Source: Acidobacteriota bacterium (GTDB lineage Bacteria > Acidobacteriota > Blastocatellia > Pyrinomonadales > Pyrinomonadaceae). Taken from it: a DNA stretch of 51,760 nt. Location: positions 1 through 51,760 of the forward strand of contig JAIVJG010000166.1 in NCBI GenBank assembly GCA_020200155.1, given 5' to 3'. The position numbers were made by a program, and so were the translations under genes. Of this stretch, positions 7,527-15,647 are shown piece by piece (within the stretch, counting starts at the first letter, position 1; each line of letters opens with the position of its first letter). Under the pieces are notes generated by a model. The model searched no databases and was not told where the DNA came from. It saw nothing but the letters and a program-made list of their open reading frames with translations.

Positions 7527-8087
7527 ATGTTAATCCCTCAACGTCGCTCTCTCGCAGCCCTCGCGCTGTCGCTGGTCTTCGCCTTGTCGAGCCTTGCGAT
7601 GGCGGCTTCGGGTGTTGCGCCCGCGCCTCTGGATTTCAAGCTGCGTACCGCCGACGGCGGAGAGATTACGTCCGAGATGCTGCGCGGCGACATCGTCGTC
7701 TTCGCGTTCGGCGCGGCGTGGCTGCAACTCCCGCGTGCGCAGGTGCAGGGCGTGCAGGAGTTGGCCGACGAGTTCGGCGAGCGCAACGTCAGGGTCTACT
7801 GGGTGAGCACGGACTCCGATTCGCCGAAGTCGAAGAACTACGCGACGGACGTGCAACTGCGCGCGTTCGCAAGCAAGAACGGACTCAAGGTCGCCGTGCT
7901 CCGCGACCCGGACGGCGCGCTCTTCAAGCAGACCGGCGTTCCCGGCAACCAGCTTCCCGCCATCGTGATTCTCGACCGGCAGGGCAACGTCTCCGGCGAA
8001 TCCATCGGCGGGTTCGACCCCAGACGCAAGCTCGTTGACACGCTTTCGCCGAGGCTGAACCGGATGCTCAACGGCAAAGAGCAATAA
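7527..8087 (+). CDS. Secreted TlpA/AhpC-type redoxin lacking the CxxC cysteines
   Basis: A 186-residue protein with a Sec signal peptide (RRSLAALALSLVFALSSLAMA) and a thioredoxin fold of the TlpA/redoxin type: PLDFKLRTADGGEITSEMLRGDIVVFAFGAAW, then VRVYWVSTDSD, KVAVLRDPDGALFKQTGV and the cis-proline strand NQLPAIVILDRQG. Where the family has W-C-x-x-C, this protein has Trp65-Leu-Gln-Leu-Pro69, so both redox cysteines are gone and no other Cys is present. It cannot act as a thiol-disulfide oxidoreductase; a binding or chaperone-like periplasmic role is the likely remainder. AAGGAG before the ATG is a good ribosome-binding site. A hairpin terminator follows 30 bases after the stop. Confidence 0.85.
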   Translation: MLIPQRRSLAALALSLVFALSSLAMAASGVAPAPLDFKLRTADGGEITSEMLRGDIVVFAFGAAWLQLPRAQVQGVQELADEFGERNVRVYWVSTDSDSPKSKNYATDVQLRAFASKNGLKVAVLRDPDGALFKQTGVPGNQLPAIVILDRQGNVSGESIGGFDPRRKLVDTLSPRLNRMLNGKEQ

Positions 8088-8117
8088 CGTCACGCGAAGA
8101 CTTACCGGCCATGTAAG

Positions 8118-8160
8118 AAGGGGCTGAATTCCCAGGAGGATTTCAGCCCCTTTCGTTTTC
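8118..8160 (+). terminator. Rho-independent-type terminator after the redoxin gene
   Basis: An 11-bp stem, AAGGGGCTGAA (8118-8128) paired with TTCAGCCCCTT (8142-8152), followed by the T-rich TTCGTTTTC. It lies between the redoxin gene and the convergent maf gene, and the stem could serve both directions. Confidence 0.8.
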
Positions 8161-8244
8161 CCGGCCCACGCTCACAGGCAAATGCGTCTCCGGCAAACTC
8201 GTCTGAGATTCGCGCCGGCTCACGTCGCATCTCGCCAGTCGCCC

Positions 8245-8871
8245 TTATTTGAATTGCCGCGCGAGTTCGTAAACCAGACGGACGGGCAGGCCGACGACGT
8301 TCCAGTACTCGCCCTCTATCGCCTCGACGAAGAGCGCGGCGCGGCCCTGTATGGCATAAGCGCCGGCCTTGTCGAACGGCTCGCCGGTCGCCACGTACCA
8401 GTCAATTTCGCTTTCGGACAGGGCTGCGAAGCGCACGCGCGTCCGCGCGCAGGCGACGACGGCGGAGCGCCCCGCTTCCGCGCGCACGAGCGCCACGCCC
8501 GTCAGCACTTCGTGCCACCGCTCACTCAAAAGCCGCAACATGCGGCGCGCATCCCTTTCGTCGCGCGGCTTGCCGAGGACTTCGCCGTCAACGACGACAA
8601 CCGTGTCCGCGCCGAGCACCAATCCGAACAGGCGCGTCGAGGCGACGGCCTCCGCTTTCTCGCGCGCGAGGCGTTGGACGTAGGATGAAGGCTCCTCCCG
8701 TGCGCGCATCGTCTCGTCCACGTTCGCGGCGTTCGCCTCGAAAGGCCATCCGACCGCGCGCAGAATTTCGGCGCGGCGCGGGCTGGACGAAGCCAGCACG
8801 AGCGGCTCCACGCCGTCCAACCGCGCGGGTCGCCCCGTGCTCCCGGCTTGAGGCTCTCGTTCCTTTTCCAT
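8245..8871 (-). CDS. maf: Maf-family nucleoside triphosphate pyrophosphatase
   Basis: A 208-residue house-cleaning enzyme that hydrolyses non-canonical or modified NTPs to NMP and pyrophosphate. Family motifs in order: [65 protein letters not shown], then [22 protein letters not shown] and VVGLPVRLV. Length is normal apart from a 20-residue polar N-terminal extension, so the true start may be slightly internal. It is convergent with the redoxin gene and divergent from dciA. The subfamily (YhdE-type or YceF-type) is not settled by eye. Confidence 0.93.
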   Translation of the reverse strand: MEKEREPQAGSTGRPARLDGVEPLVLASSSPRRAEILRAVGWPFEANAANVDETMRAREEPSSYVQRLAREKAEAVASTRLFGLVLGADTVVVVDGEVLGKPRDERDARRMLRLLSERWHEVLTGVALVRAEAGRSAVVACARTRVRFAALSESEIDWYVATGEPFDKAGAYAIQGRAALFVEAIEGEYWNVVGLPVRLVYELARQFK

Positions 8872-8963
8872 TACACTCCCCCACGGAATTTTAGATTAGA
8901 GCGTTGCGATTTTAGATTGAACGCCACAAATCGCAAATCGAAAATCTGAAATCCGGAATTTTT

Positions 8964-9428
8964 ATGGACGATCTGATTCGAGCGCTGCCGAAACTCATCC
9001 GCGCGGCGGGCGACGCTGAGGAGGTGGCAGAGGCCGCCGCCCTCGTCGCGTGGCGTCGCGTGGCGGGCGAGGCGCTGCGCGGTTGCGCCGTGCCGTTCCG
9101 TCTCTACCGCAAGACGCTCGTCATCGCCGTTCCGGACACGACGTGGAAGAAGCAGCTCGAAGCCATCAGCGGCCAGTTGCTCTTCCGTCTCAACTCGCTG
9201 CTCGGTCAGGCGATGGTCACGTTCATCGAGTTCCGCGTTGACCAGCCCACCGTCCAGGCGGAACGTGCACGCATGAAATCGTTCGCCGTCGAAGACGACT
9301 TGCAGGAGGAACGCGCGCTCCGCCGCGCCGACGACCTGCAAGACGCCGCCGGGGCGATTCACGACGACGACCTGCGCCGGCGCTTTCTCATCGCCGCCGG
9401 CAGTTACATGAACGCCCAGAAGAAGTAG
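8964..9428 (+). CDS. dciA: DUF721/DciA-like protein
   Basis: A 154-residue protein whose first 100 residues follow the DUF721 (DciA) pattern: WRRVAGEALRGCAVPFRLYRKTLVIAVPDTTWKKQLEAISGQLLFRLNSLLG and then a V-x-F-I-E-F-R strand. DciA proteins are the ancestral loaders of the replicative helicase DnaB in bacteria lacking DnaC or DnaI. The acidic C-terminal half (EDDLQEERALRRADD...) is variable in the family and probably disordered. The upstream gap holds TTTTAGATT-type words rather than an evident promoter. The family is likely; the replication role is inferred from the family. Confidence 0.75.
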   Translation: MDDLIRALPKLIRAAGDAEEVAEAAALVAWRRVAGEALRGCAVPFRLYRKTLVIAVPDTTWKKQLEAISGQLLFRLNSLLGQAMVTFIEFRVDQPTVQAERARMKSFAVEDDLQEERALRRADDLQDAAGAIHDDDLRRRFLIAAGSYMNAQKK

Positions 9429-9493
9429 TTTGCGGCTTTAGATTTTTGATTTGCGGTTTGCAGAGTTGACCCGTACTTTACAAGTCAGGACTT

Positions 9494-9817
9494 ATGCCCA
9501 TTACCGAATCCGACATCAAAAAGATCGCGACGCTCGCGCACCTCGAAATCACGGATGAGGAACTGCGCGCGCTGACGCCGCAGATTGCTTCCATCGTCGC
9601 CTACGTCGAGCAGCTTAACGAACTGGACACGAGCCGGGTGGAGCCGGCCACCGGCGGCCTGACGCCCGAAGGCGAGCGCACGGATGTCTCGCGCGACGAC
9701 ATGGTGCGGCCATCGCTCGGCCAGTCGCTCGCGCTCGAACAGGCTCCCGAACCTTCGCACGGCCATTTCCGCGTCCCGAAGGTTCTGACTGGTTCACACG
9801 AGTCGGAAAATTTTTAA
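9494..9817 (+). CDS. gatC: Asp-tRNA(Asn)/Glu-tRNA(Gln) amidotransferase subunit C
   Basis: A 107-residue linker subunit that wraps between GatA and GatB and stabilises the amidotransferase making Gln-tRNA(Gln) or Asn-tRNA(Asn). Signatures: ITESDIKKIATLAHLEITDEEL, IVAYVEQLNELDTSRVEPAT, then R-D-D-M-V-R-P-S and the C-terminal FRVPKVL. It is full length and intact. gatA follows 91 bases later on the same strand, the usual gatCA order, but that gene is broken. Confidence 0.95.
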   Translation: MPITESDIKKIATLAHLEITDEELRALTPQIASIVAYVEQLNELDTSRVEPATGGLTPEGERTDVSRDDMVRPSLGQSLALEQAPEPSHGHFRVPKVLTGSHESENF

Positions 9818-9908
9818 ACCCTCGTTGCCAACTGCGAAAAGGACGCCGACGCCCTGACGCTTATCGTGAGCGCCGCCCGGCGCGTTCGCCGGAACACGAA
9901 TTTCGTTA

Positions 9909-11031
9909 TGACCGCTTTTGACCACACCATCGAACATCTGTCCGCGCGCCTTTCGCGCGGCGAGACGACGGCGCACGCCAACATCTATGCCGCGCTCGAC
10001 GCTGCGGAAAAGTTGAACGACACGCTCAACGCCTTCTTACAGATTGATCGCGCGGGCGCGACGCAACGCGCGGAAGAGTTGGACAGGACGAGCGCGGGGG
10101 CGTCTCAAGCGGGCGGCGACGCATCGTCGGGGTGAAACCGACCTACGGGCGCGTCTCGCGCTATGGCCTCGTCGCCTTCGGCTCGTCGCTCGATCAGGTC
10201 AGCGTCTTCGGCCTGACGGTTAAAGACGCCGCGCTCGTGCTCGGCGCTATCGCTGGCCGCGACCCGCACGACGCGACAACTGCTGACGTGCCCGTGCCTG
10301 ACTACGCTGCGGAACTCAACGGCGATATACGCGGCGCTCGCATCGGCGTCCCGCGTGCATTGTTCGGCGAAGGTCTGGATGCCGAAGTGCGTGCCGGCGT
10401 CGAAGCCGCGATTGAGGCTTACCGCGAACTCGGCGCGGAAATCGTGGACGTGGAACTGCCGCACGCGAAGTATTGCATCGCCGTCTACTACATCATCGCG
10501 ACCGCAGAAGCATCGTCGAACCTCGCGCGCTACGACGGCGTGCGCTACGGCCATCGCGCCGAAGAGTCGGACGAACTGCGGCAGATGTACAGGCGCACGC
10601 GCGACGAAGGGTTCGGCACGGAAGTCAAACGCCGCATCATGCTCGGCACTTACGTGCTCTCGTCCGGCTACTACGATGCTTACTATCTCAAGGCGCAGAA
10701 AGTGCGAACGCTCATCAAGCAGGACTTCCTCAGCGCCTTCGAGCGTTGCGACGCGATCCTGACGCCGACGACGCCGACGCCCGCCTTCATGCTCGGCGAA
10801 AAAACCGACGACCCGCTCGCGATGTACCTCAACGACATCTACACCTGCACGGCGAATCTCGCGGGCATCCCCGGCATCAGCGTCCCCTGTGGCCTCTCTT
10901 CTGACGGGCTGCCCATCGGCCTCCAACTCGTCGGCGCGCACTGGAGCGAAGCGACGATTCTTCGTCTCGCGCACGCCTACGAGCAGGCGCACCCCTTGAC
11001 CGCACGTCCCCGCATCGTCGCCGCCGCATGA
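9909..11031 (+). pseudogene. gatA: gatA with internal deletion and frameshift (amidotransferase subunit A)
   Basis: Two fragments in different frames together make a shortened GatA. From ATG 9909 the N-terminal helix region reads MTAFDHTIEHLSARL...[21 protein letters not shown], then ends at a TGA at 10133. The second frame resumes at [26 protein letters not shown] and runs normally to the C-terminus ([23 protein letters not shown]). Some 110-125 codons expected between them are missing. These include the GPLAGVPVAIKDN lysine region and the GGSSGGSAAAVAAG serines, that is, the entire Ser-cisSer-Lys catalytic triad of the amidase signature. As written it cannot encode an active glutaminase/amidase. 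Since GatCAB is usually essential where GlnRS or AsnRS is lacking, either an intact copy exists elsewhere or the assembly has collapsed here. Confidence 0.9.
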
Positions 11032-11191
11032 TCCGCGTCCGACGGTTCGAGAAGTATCTCTTCAACGTTTCGCCCGGACAGTCGTCGCCGTGTTCAATCA
11101 ACATATTTCGCAACTCCGGGCGGGCCGGCGGCGTTCAAGCATTGACGGCGGAATCTTCCCGGCATATATCACGACAAGGAGCCAACCTCGC

Positions 11192-12562
11192 ATGAAAAAA
11201 TACGCGTGTTTCTTTCGCTTCGTGGCGGCCATGATGTTAACGATAATGCTCGGCGGCGGCGATGCCGGCGCGCAGGAACGCGCGGGTGATGCGTCGAAGG
11301 TCGAAGTCGGCGCGCAGTTCTCTTCCCTCTCGACCAACGAGCCGGGAGAGTTCGGCGGGACGGAGAACCACGTCGGCTTCGGCGGGCGCGTCACGTACAA
11401 CTTCAATAACTATTTCGCCGTCGAGGCTGAAGGCAATTTTTTCCCCAACAAAACTTTTGAGACCATCTCGACCGGCGGGCGCGTCGTGCAGGGACAGTTC
11501 GGCGTTAAGGTGGGCAGGCGGTTCGACAAGTTCGGCGTCTTCGCCAAAGCACGTCCCGGTTTCGTCAGTTTCGGCGAGACGACGAAGCTCATCGCCAGCC
11601 AGACAATCATCGGCGGCGTGCCCTTCCCCTTCATTGATTTCAGCACCGAGCGGAAGACGCACTTCTCGACGGACATAGGCGGCGTCCTCGAATTCTACCC
11701 GTCGCGCCGCATCGTCACGCGCTTCGACGTGGGCGACACCATCATCCGTTACGGGCGACGCAACGACATCGCGCCCTTTCTGATTCTCCCGCCACCCGGC
11801 ACGTTCGCCGCGCCGATCATCCAGGCTCCCGCCGAGACGAAGCATAACTTTCAATTCAGCGCGGGCGTCGGCTATCGCTTCGGGGGCGGTGACGACAGGA
11901 CGCAGAGCCGCGCAGCAACAACGACGCACGACGCGGGCGAGCACGCGCCGCGATACGAGGTCGGCGTGCAGTTCTCTACGCTCGTCTTCAACCCGCCGCG
12001 ACCCGTCTTCGGTTTCCCCGTAATATTTTCTGATGACATCAGCGTCAATCCGGAGGCAGGATTCGGCGGCAGGTTCACTTTCAATCTTAATGACAACGTC
12101 GGCCTCGAAGCTCAAGGAGACTTTTACCCGCGAAAAAGTTTCGCCGGCAATACTTCGGGCGGCTATCCTTCGCAGATGCAGTTCGGCGCGAAGATCGGCA
12201 GGCGCTTCGATAAGTTCGGCGTCTTCGGCAAGGCGCGCCCCGGCTTCGTCAGCTTCAGCCGCGTCAGACAGCTTGTCGGCACACAGGTCATCACCTTCAG
12301 CCCCCAGCCGGGAGTCTCGCAACAGTTCATCATCGGGATTTTCGCCGACAAGAGGAAAACTTACTTCTCGGCGGATGTGGGCGGAGTCGTCGAGTTCTAT
12401 CCTTCGCGCCGCATCATGACGCGCTTTGACATGGGCGACACGATTATCCATTACAGCCGCCGGCACGAGCAGGGCTTCAGCCTCTCGCAAAACATCATCG
12501 AGATTGCGCCGGAGACGAAGCACAACCTACAAATCAGCGCGGGCATCGGCTTTCGCTTCTGA
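11192..12562 (+). CDS. Secreted protein with two tandem outer-membrane beta-barrel domains
   Basis: A 456-residue protein. I start at ATG 11192 because ACAAGGAG lies just upstream and a signal peptide follows (MKKYACFFRFVAAMML...GDAGAQE). The mature part is an internal duplication. Unit one, about residues 35-230, runs from KVEVGAQFSSLS to FSAGVGYRF. Unit two, about 245-456, runs from RYEVGVQFSTLV to ISAGIGFRF. Shared blocks include FGGRVTYNFN/FGGRFTFNLN, FDKFGVFAKARPGFVSF/FDKFGVFGKARPGFVSF and EFYPSRRIVTRFDVGDTII/EFYPSRRIMTRFDMGDTII. Each unit ends in an aromatic Arg-Phe, the C-terminal signature of 8-strand OmpA/OmpX-like barrels recognised by BamA. Two barrels in one chain is unusual; function is unknown, with binding or structure the most likely. 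Confidence 0.8.
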   Translation: MKKYACFFRFVAAMMLTIMLGGGDAGAQERAGDASKVEVGAQFSSLSTNEPGEFGGTENHVGFGGRVTYNFNNYFAVEAEGNFFPNKTFETISTGGRVVQGQFGVKVGRRFDKFGVFAKARPGFVSFGETTKLIASQTIIGGVPFPFIDFSTERKTHFSTDIGGVLEFYPSRRIVTRFDVGDTIIRYGRRNDIAPFLILPPPGTFAAPIIQAPAETKHNFQFSAGVGYRFGGGDDRTQSRAATTTHDAGEHAPRYEVGVQFSTLVFNPPRPVFGFPVIFSDDISVNPEAGFGGRFTFNLNDNVGLEAQGDFYPRKSFAGNTSGGYPSQMQFGAKIGRRFDKFGVFGKARPGFVSFSRVRQLVGTQVITFSPQPGVSQQFIIGIFADKRKTYFSADVGGVVEFYPSRRIMTRFDMGDTIIHYSRRHEQGFSLSQNIIEIAPETKHNLQISAGIGFRF

Positions 12563-12604
12563 TATGACCAGGCGGGGTTGTAAATGAGTGACTGATGCGC
12601 GCCG

Positions 12605-12859
12605 TTAACGCGCGGCAGGCTTCTTGTCGGGAATCAAATCTCCCGTAAAAATCTCGACGACATCCTTGAGCGTCCCGACCACCGGCAGCAAATCCAGCCC
12701 GACGTGCAGTGCGCCGCGCAACGCCCCCTTCTTTTTCACCTCGTAACCGGCGAGGCCGACGACGACCACCGTGCCGACGATTGGGATGGGTTTAATCAAC
12801 TTCTTCGCCAGCTTCCAACCGCCGGCCCGCGCCACTCTCCGCTTCAAACTCGCTGCCAT
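12605..12859 (-). CDS. Small hydrophobic protein (84 aa), unknown
   Basis: A basic N-terminus (SLKRRVARAGGWKLAKKLIKP) is followed by two hydrophobic stretches, IPIVGTVVVVGLAGYEV and LHVGLDLLPVVGTLKDVVEIFTG, separated by KKKGALRGA. It looks like a small integral membrane or membrane-active protein with glycine-rich helices. I do not recognise a named family. It is encoded 20 bases downstream of the glutaredoxin gene on the same strand and is probably co-transcribed with it. No function can be assigned. Confidence 0.6.
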   Translation of the reverse strand: MAASLKRRVARAGGWKLAKKLIKPIPIVGTVVVVGLAGYEVKKKGALRGALHVGLDLLPVVGTLKDVVEIFTGDLIPDKKPAAR

Positions 12860-12879
12860 CTCCCGTCGGCTCCTTTCGT

Positions 12880-13116
12880 CTACAGGCCAAGCTCCGCGCG
12901 CAGCTTCTTTTCGTCGTATGGCGAAAGATTAAAAGCACGCCCGTCAACCTCGAAGGTCGGCACCTTGCGCTTGCCGTCGTTGAGACTCATCACGCGCTCC
13001 GCCGCTCCCTCCTGCTCCTCGATATTAATCTCTTCGTAGGCGATGCTTTGCCCCTGTAGGAAACGCTTGGCGTTGCGACAGTCGCCGCACCACGTCGTCG
13101 TGTACATTTTGATCAT
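12880..13116 (-). CDS. Glutaredoxin-like protein (CGDC)
   Basis: A 78-residue glutaredoxin fold: MIKMYTTTWCGDCRNAKRFL with a Cys10-Gly-Asp-Cys13 active site, the KVPTFEVDG cis-proline strand and a short C-terminal helix (YDEKKLRAELGL). Such small glutaredoxin or mycoredoxin-like proteins reduce disulfides or mixed disulfides in the cytoplasm. Length and motif are complete. It lies upstream of the small hydrophobic protein and downstream of an SRPBCC gene on the same strand. Confidence 0.88.
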   Translation of the reverse strand: MIKMYTTTWCGDCRNAKRFLQGQSIAYEEINIEEQEGAAERVMSLNDGKRKVPTFEVDGRAFNLSPYDEKKLRAELGL

Positions 13117-13223
13117 GGCAAATTCCCTTTACTCGTCCGAACCGCTCGCGGAGACATTTTAACTGCTCGCCGCGCGCCGCGCTAACGCGTCCGCCGTTTT
13201 TGAAAACTGTGCCCGCCGGCCAT

Positions 13224-13703
13224 TCATTCCAGTCTGGCGCGCGCGCGTTGCAGGAAGGTACGCATCATTTCGGCGACGCCTCTCTGCATCTCGGCGCTGA
13301 GACGGCTTTCGCCCGCGAGTCCGGCGAGACGGTGCAACTCTTTGGGATTCTGCCGGCGCAGTTCGACGCGCTCCTCGATGCGGACGCGTGTGAGTTTGCC
13401 ACGCTCCTCGAAGGTTGCTGTGTAACGCAGGAGGTTCTTCCGCTCGCCCTCGACGGGCGACCATTCGATGCGCGCGGGGCTGTTGAGCGACTGCGCGACG
13501 GCGAACGCCTGACGGATCGAGCCGATCACAGGCACCTCCGCGCGAATCAGCCAGCGCACCACGCCGCCCGCCTCGGACGTGATTCGCTCGACGCCCGGCA
13601 TCAGCTCGACGAAGTTGCGAAAGTCGTTGAAGAACTCGCGCGCACGCGCGACGCTCGTCTTCAAGTCCAGTTGTTCTTTGTATGCGGCACTGACCAGAAA
13701 CAC
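13224..13703 (-). CDS. SRPBCC (START/polyketide cyclase-like) protein
   Basis: A 159-residue soluble protein beginning at a GTG codon. The pattern VARAREFFNDFRNFVELMPGVERITSEAGGVVRWLIRAEVPVIG, then RIEWSPVEGERKNLLRYTATFEERGKLTRVRIEERVELR and a long amphipathic C-terminal helix is the SRPBCC/CoxG-like fold with a deep hydrophobic ligand cavity. CoxG-type SRPBCC proteins often accompany molybdenum hydroxylases, but this gene is 7 kb away, so no link should be assumed. The ligand is unknown. Confidence 0.75.
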   Translation of the reverse strand: MFLVSAAYKEQLDLKTSVARAREFFNDFRNFVELMPGVERITSEAGGVVRWLIRAEVPVIGSIRQAFAVAQSLNSPARIEWSPVEGERKNLLRYTATFEERGKLTRVRIEERVELRRQNPKELHRLAGLAGESRLSAEMQRGVAEMMRTFLQRARARLE

Positions 13704-13841
13704 AATTCACCTCGCGACCGACAAAGGGGGCTTTCTATTTTTTGTCTGGTATGTTAAAGACACCGCGATATTACATCGCCGCTCGCCCGATTCACAAACG
13801 GGACTTAACGGCACGCAATTCACGGGGAGGTTCCGGTTCAA

Positions 13842-14066
13842 ATGCCAGCCAGCGATTACGGAATGAGCGGACAGGACGAAGGCCTTTGCCCGCGTTGCGG
13901 AGAGGGGCGACTGCGCGCGTGGTACGAGTTGAGCGACGAGGAGCGCGAGGTCGTCAAGCGTCTGCCCGCCTCCGCCGACTTCTCGATTGACGAGCGCGCC
14001 GCCCGCAATCGTTGGTGCGCGCGCTGCTGGCACGAAGAGACGCTCGGTGTGCCGCGTCGCGCCTGA
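13842..14066 (+). CDS. Small putative zinc-ribbon protein (74 aa)
   Basis: It has two cysteine pairs, CPRC (Cys16, Cys19) and CARCWH (Cys59, Cys62 with His64), spaced by an acidic helix (YELSDEEREVVKRLP). This is the layout of a one-zinc ribbon. No DNA- or RNA-binding partner domain is present. Such short orphan ribbons are common in environmental bacteria and uncharacterised. It stands alone, divergent from the SRPBCC gene, with 86 bases before the amidohydrolase. Confidence 0.6.
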   Translation: MPASDYGMSGQDEGLCPRCGEGRLRAWYELSDEEREVVKRLPASADFSIDERAARNRWCARCWHEETLGVPRRA

Positions 14067-14152
14067 ATTTTTGCCCCTCAATCCGACGACCGGCTCACGC
14101 GGGCGATGAAATCAAACTCTCTTTCACAATCAAACACGCATGGAGGCCCTCG

Positions 14153-15490
14153 ATGAAAGCCAGTCGCTTGCTCGCTCTGCTCACAATTTTGCTCGCCGGG
14201 AATTCTCTCTGTCTCGCGCAGCCCGCCGGAGAGCCTAAAGAATCGAAGACGGTCGTCATCAAGGCGGCGCGGATGTTTGACGGCAAGAGCGAACGCGTCG
14301 TCTCGCCCGGCGTTGTCGTGGTGTCGGGCGGGAAGATTCTGGCCGCCGGGCCGAACGCGAGTGTCCCCGCAGGCGCTGAAGTGATTGACCTCGGCGACGC
14401 GACGTTGCTGCCCGGCTTCATAGACGCGCACACACACCTGACGCACCAGGCGAGCGATGATTGGAAGCAGGATTTGCTGGACGCGCTTCACAAGACCGTC
14501 GCCGAACAGGCGCTCGACGCCACTGAGTACGCGCGCAAAACTCTGTTGATCGGCTTCACGACCGTCCGCAACGTCGGCGCGGAAGACCTGATTGATGTGG
14601 GGATGCGTAACGCCATCCGCGACGGCAAGATCGTGGGGCCGCGCATGCTCGTCGCCACACGCGCCATCGGCGCTACGGGCGGCCACTGCGACCCCGTCGC
14701 CGGCTTCCGCCCCGATCTTTTCGACAAAAATTCCGACATCTCGCAGGCCGTCGCCAACGGCGCGGATGCCGTGCGCGCCGCCGTCCGCACGAACATCAGA
14801 AACGGCGCGGACGTGATTAAAGTCTGCGCGACGGGCGGCGTGCTTTCGCTGACGGACGATGTCAGCGCGCCGCAGATGACGCAGGCCGAACTCGACGCGC
14901 TGGTGGACGAAGCGCACGCCCTCAAACGCAAGACCGCCGCGCACGCGCACGGAGCCGAAGGAGCCAAGCGCGCCATCCGCGCCGGCATTGATTCCATCGA
15001 GCACGGCACGTTCCTCGACGACGAGGCGCTCGACATGATGAAGACGCGCGGCACTTACCTCGTCCCGACGTTAATGGCGGCAGAAGGAATCCGCGAGCGT
15101 CTGGACAAGGGGCTGCACCTGCCTCCGGCCATCGAAGCCAAAGCGCGTGCGGCCATCGCGGCTCGCGATTCGATGTTCAAAAGGGCGCTCGCTAAGAAAA
15201 TCAAAATCGGACTCGGCACGGACGCCGCCGTCTATCCGCACGGGCGCAACGCCGAAGAGTTTCGCCTGATGGTCAGCCTCGGTATGCGCCCCATAGACGC
15301 GCTCAAGGCGGGCACGTCCGTTGACGCCGAACTGCTCGGCATCGCAGACCGACTCGGCTCGCTCGAACCCGGCAAACTCGCCGACATCGTCGCCGTCCCC
15401 GGCGACCCCACGCAGGACATACGGCAGACGGAGAAAGTTTTCTTCGTGATGAAGGAAGGAGTCACGTATAAAAACGAGAGGTCGAAGTAA
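14153..15490 (+). CDS. Secreted metal-dependent amidohydrolase
   Basis: A 445-residue protein starting at ATG 14153, since TGGAGG precedes it and a signal peptide begins there (MKASRLLALLTILLAGNSLCLAQ). The amidohydrolase metal site is complete: His93 and His95 (DAHTH), Lys223 for carboxylation (ADVIKVCATGG), His264 (AHAHG), His284 (SIEHGTF) and Asp357 (GLGTDAA). This set fits the imidazolonepropionase-related or Xaa-Pro dipeptidase-like amidohydrolases, which hydrolyse cyclic amides or dipeptides in the periplasm. The N- and C-terminal beta-sandwich strands (VVIKAARMFDG; LGSLEPGKLADIVAV) close the domain as usual. The substrate cannot be told from sequence. It appears monocistronic. Confidence 0.88.
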   Translation: MKASRLLALLTILLAGNSLCLAQPAGEPKESKTVVIKAARMFDGKSERVVSPGVVVVSGGKILAAGPNASVPAGAEVIDLGDATLLPGFIDAHTHLTHQASDDWKQDLLDALHKTVAEQALDATEYARKTLLIGFTTVRNVGAEDLIDVGMRNAIRDGKIVGPRMLVATRAIGATGGHCDPVAGFRPDLFDKNSDISQAVANGADAVRAAVRTNIRNGADVIKVCATGGVLSLTDDVSAPQMTQAELDALVDEAHALKRKTAAHAHGAEGAKRAIRAGIDSIEHGTFLDDEALDMMKTRGTYLVPTLMAAEGIRERLDKGLHLPPAIEAKARAAIAARDSMFKRALAKKIKIGLGTDAAVYPHGRNAEEFRLMVSLGMRPIDALKAGTSVDAELLGIADRLGSLEPGKLADIVAVPGDPTQDIRQTEKVFFVMKEGVTYKNERSK

Positions 15491-15647
15491 AAGTCTCGAC
15501 TGCGAGAATCGAGTCGTCCTCCCGGTACGATTCATCAAGCGGATGAGCGTATGACACATGCAAAGAAGCAAGCTTGGTTTCTCCAACTACTTAAGCAGAT
15601 CGCTCCGGCTCTCCGGCTGATCGAGCGACAAAGGAAAGGGTCAAATT

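Noticed and set aside
9866-9908. Upstream start for the gatA N-terminal fragment
   Set aside because: Those codons (SAARRVRRNTNFV) do not match GatA N-termini; MTAFDHTIEHL at 9909 does.
11237-12523. Long minus-strand ORF opposite the barrel gene (428 codons)
   Set aside because: It is a GC-rich antisense shadow with Arg/Glu/Ala-biased content and no domain; the plus-strand protein has clear signal peptide and repeats.
13830-13860. GGTTCAAATGCC resembles a tRNA T-loop
   Set aside because: The flanking bases do not pair as a T-stem and no acceptor, D or anticodon arm can be built upstream.
14078-15004. Minus-strand ORF of about 300 codons opposite the amidohydrolase
   Set aside because: No family similarity, and the opposite strand has a complete catalytic site; it is a codon-composition artefact.
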